Shown in pieces: positions 63,311-64,000 of a stretch of DNA of 64,000 bases. The position numbers were made by a program, and so were the translations under genes. The number at the start of each line of letters is the position of its first letter. Within the stretch, counting starts at the first letter, position 1. Source of the DNA: Ligilactobacillus salivarius DSM 20555 = ATCC 11741 (GTDB taxonomy: Bacteria; Bacillota; Bacilli; Lactobacillales; Lactobacillaceae). A model generated the notes under the pieces. That model did not search any database. It saw nothing but the letters and a program-made list of their open reading frames with translations, and had not been told where the DNA came from. The stretch covers positions 107,832-171,831 of the forward strand of contig NZ_AYYT01000003.1 of assembly GCF_001435955.1 (NCBI RefSeq), written 5' to 3'.

Positions 63311-63969
63311 TGGACAATGAAATGACAATAAATATTTTGGTTGGTGGACCACGTGAAGAATTACCTGAAAACTTTTGGAAAAGCAGTTTTAGTGAAGATC
63401 ATTGGATAGGAGCGGATAAAGGTGCAGTAGATTTGGTTAAACATCACCAATCCTTACTATTTGCAGTCGGAGACTTTGATTCTTCTAGTGAAGAAGAGAT
63501 AGAATTAGTGAAGGAAAATGTACCTAAATTAATAACTTTTAAACCAGAAAAAGACTACACCGACACTGAATTATCTGTAAAGTTAGCAATAGATAAATAT
63601 CATCCTAAAAAAATTACTATCTATGGAGCTACAGGTGGAAGAATAGATCACTTATTGGCTAATATAATGTTTGTTTTAAAACCAGAATTTAGATTTTATG
63701 CAGATAAAATAAAAATTATTGATAGAAGAAATATTATAAATTTCTTTTTGCCTGGTAAGTATACTATAAATAAAGAGGAAAACTTTGATTACTTGGCATT
63801 CATACCATTGGAAGAAATTAAAGATTTAAATTTATATGATGAAAAATATAAATTGAATAATGCTAATTATACTTATCCCATTGCATTAGCAAGTAATGAA
63901 TTTGTAGGGGATAAAGCTAGCTTTAGTTTTAAAAGTGGACTACTTTGTGTTATTCAAAGTAAAGATTAA
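63307..63969 (+). CDS. thiN: Thiamine pyrophosphokinase
   Basis: Converts thiamine to thiamine diphosphate with ATP. 220 residues. VGGPREELPEN at the start, WIGADKGAVDLV, VGDFDSSSEEE, FKPEKDYTDTELSVKLAI and YGATGGRIDHLLANIM are diagnostic. The start codon overlaps the rsgA stop (ATGATG; either ATG possible). In most Bacilli rpe lies between rsgA and thiN; here it does not. Confidence 0.95.
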   Translation: MMDNEMTINILVGGPREELPENFWKSSFSEDHWIGADKGAVDLVKHHQSLLFAVGDFDSSSEEEIELVKENVPKLITFKPEKDYTDTELSVKLAIDKYHPKKITIYGATGGRIDHLLANIMFVLKPEFRFYADKIKIIDRRNIINFFLPGKYTINKEENFDYLAFIPLEEIKDLNLYDEKYKLNNANYTYPIALASNEFVGDKASFSFKSGLLCVIQSKD

Positions 63970-64000
63970 AAGGTTCTTTGTCAAAAAGAACTGATGCTAA
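63970..64000. other. Window end, partial hairpin after thiN
   Basis: GTTCTTT and AAAGAAC could pair around a short loop just after thiN, perhaps a terminator cut off by the window edge. No T run is visible. Confidence 0.35.

Overview
This window looks like a stretch of core chromosome from a strongly A+T-rich, rod-shaped member of the Lactobacillaceae. The Gram-positive polymerase PolC, the HrcA/CIRCE heat-shock system, GlnR with a type I glutamine synthetase, the MurT/GatD lipid II amidation pair, a PASTA-domain Ser/Thr kinase with its phosphatase, DUF2969 and DUF956 (ManO) proteins and an F-type ATPase operon without atpI all fit this family. Codon use and gene order resemble low-GC lactobacilli such as Ligilactobacillus, but I cannot fix the genus from the sequence alone.

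Layout. 1-3325: end of miaA, an unassigned PLP-enzyme gene, then the GlnR-controlled glnR-glnA unit. 3326-4620: an orphan 38-codon ORF, a very long hairpin, ogt and manO. 4658-10859: pyrH-frr, then uppS-cdsA-rseP-proS (lipid carrier, phospholipid precursor, intramembrane protease, tRNA charging). 10893-22303: polC, then rimP-nusA-rnpM-ylxQ-infB-rbfA-truB-ribF (ribosome maturation, transcription elongation, translation initiation, flavin cofactors). 22315-27256: hrcA-grpE-dnaK-dnaJ behind a CIRCE operator. 27278-29484: lepA and a solitary tRNA-Gln(CUG). 29730-32070: a glutamine-type ABC transporter with its own GlnR-like operator. 32071-33652: an unknown minus-strand gene, a serine hydrolase and a structured intergenic element. 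33659-35715 (minus): gatD and murT. 35923-40338: tdk-prfA-prmC-ywlC and upp. 40383-46934: atpBEFHAGDC. 46966-51493: ywzB-murA and mbl-yidD-DUF2969-rodA (envelope and rod shape). 51518-53876: an Spx/ArsC-family gene, a small kinase-like gene and gmk-rpoZ. 53898-63969: coaBC-priA-fmt-rsmB-stp-pknB-rsgA-thiN, often with overlapping stop and start codons.

Nearly every gene is on the plus strand, as expected for highly expressed core genes on a leading strand. I saw no transposase, integrase, prophage gene, CRISPR array or restriction or defence cassette, and I do not claim a new multi-gene system. The most useful non-routine signals are the following. The conserved N-terminus of PriA lies upstream of the first ATG and seems to need an AUU start. 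A second GlnR-type operator sits on the glutamine transporter. Terminators lie directly against the ribosome binding sites of downstream genes in several operons. There is an orphan 38-aa basic peptide, a 150-bp multi-hairpin intergenic element with an internal tandem repeat, a lone tRNA-Gln(CUG), and a CoaBC in which the usual CoaC cysteine position reads Glu. Several gene neighbours usual in Bacilli (rpsB-tsf, glyA, rpe, atpI) are missing at their usual places.
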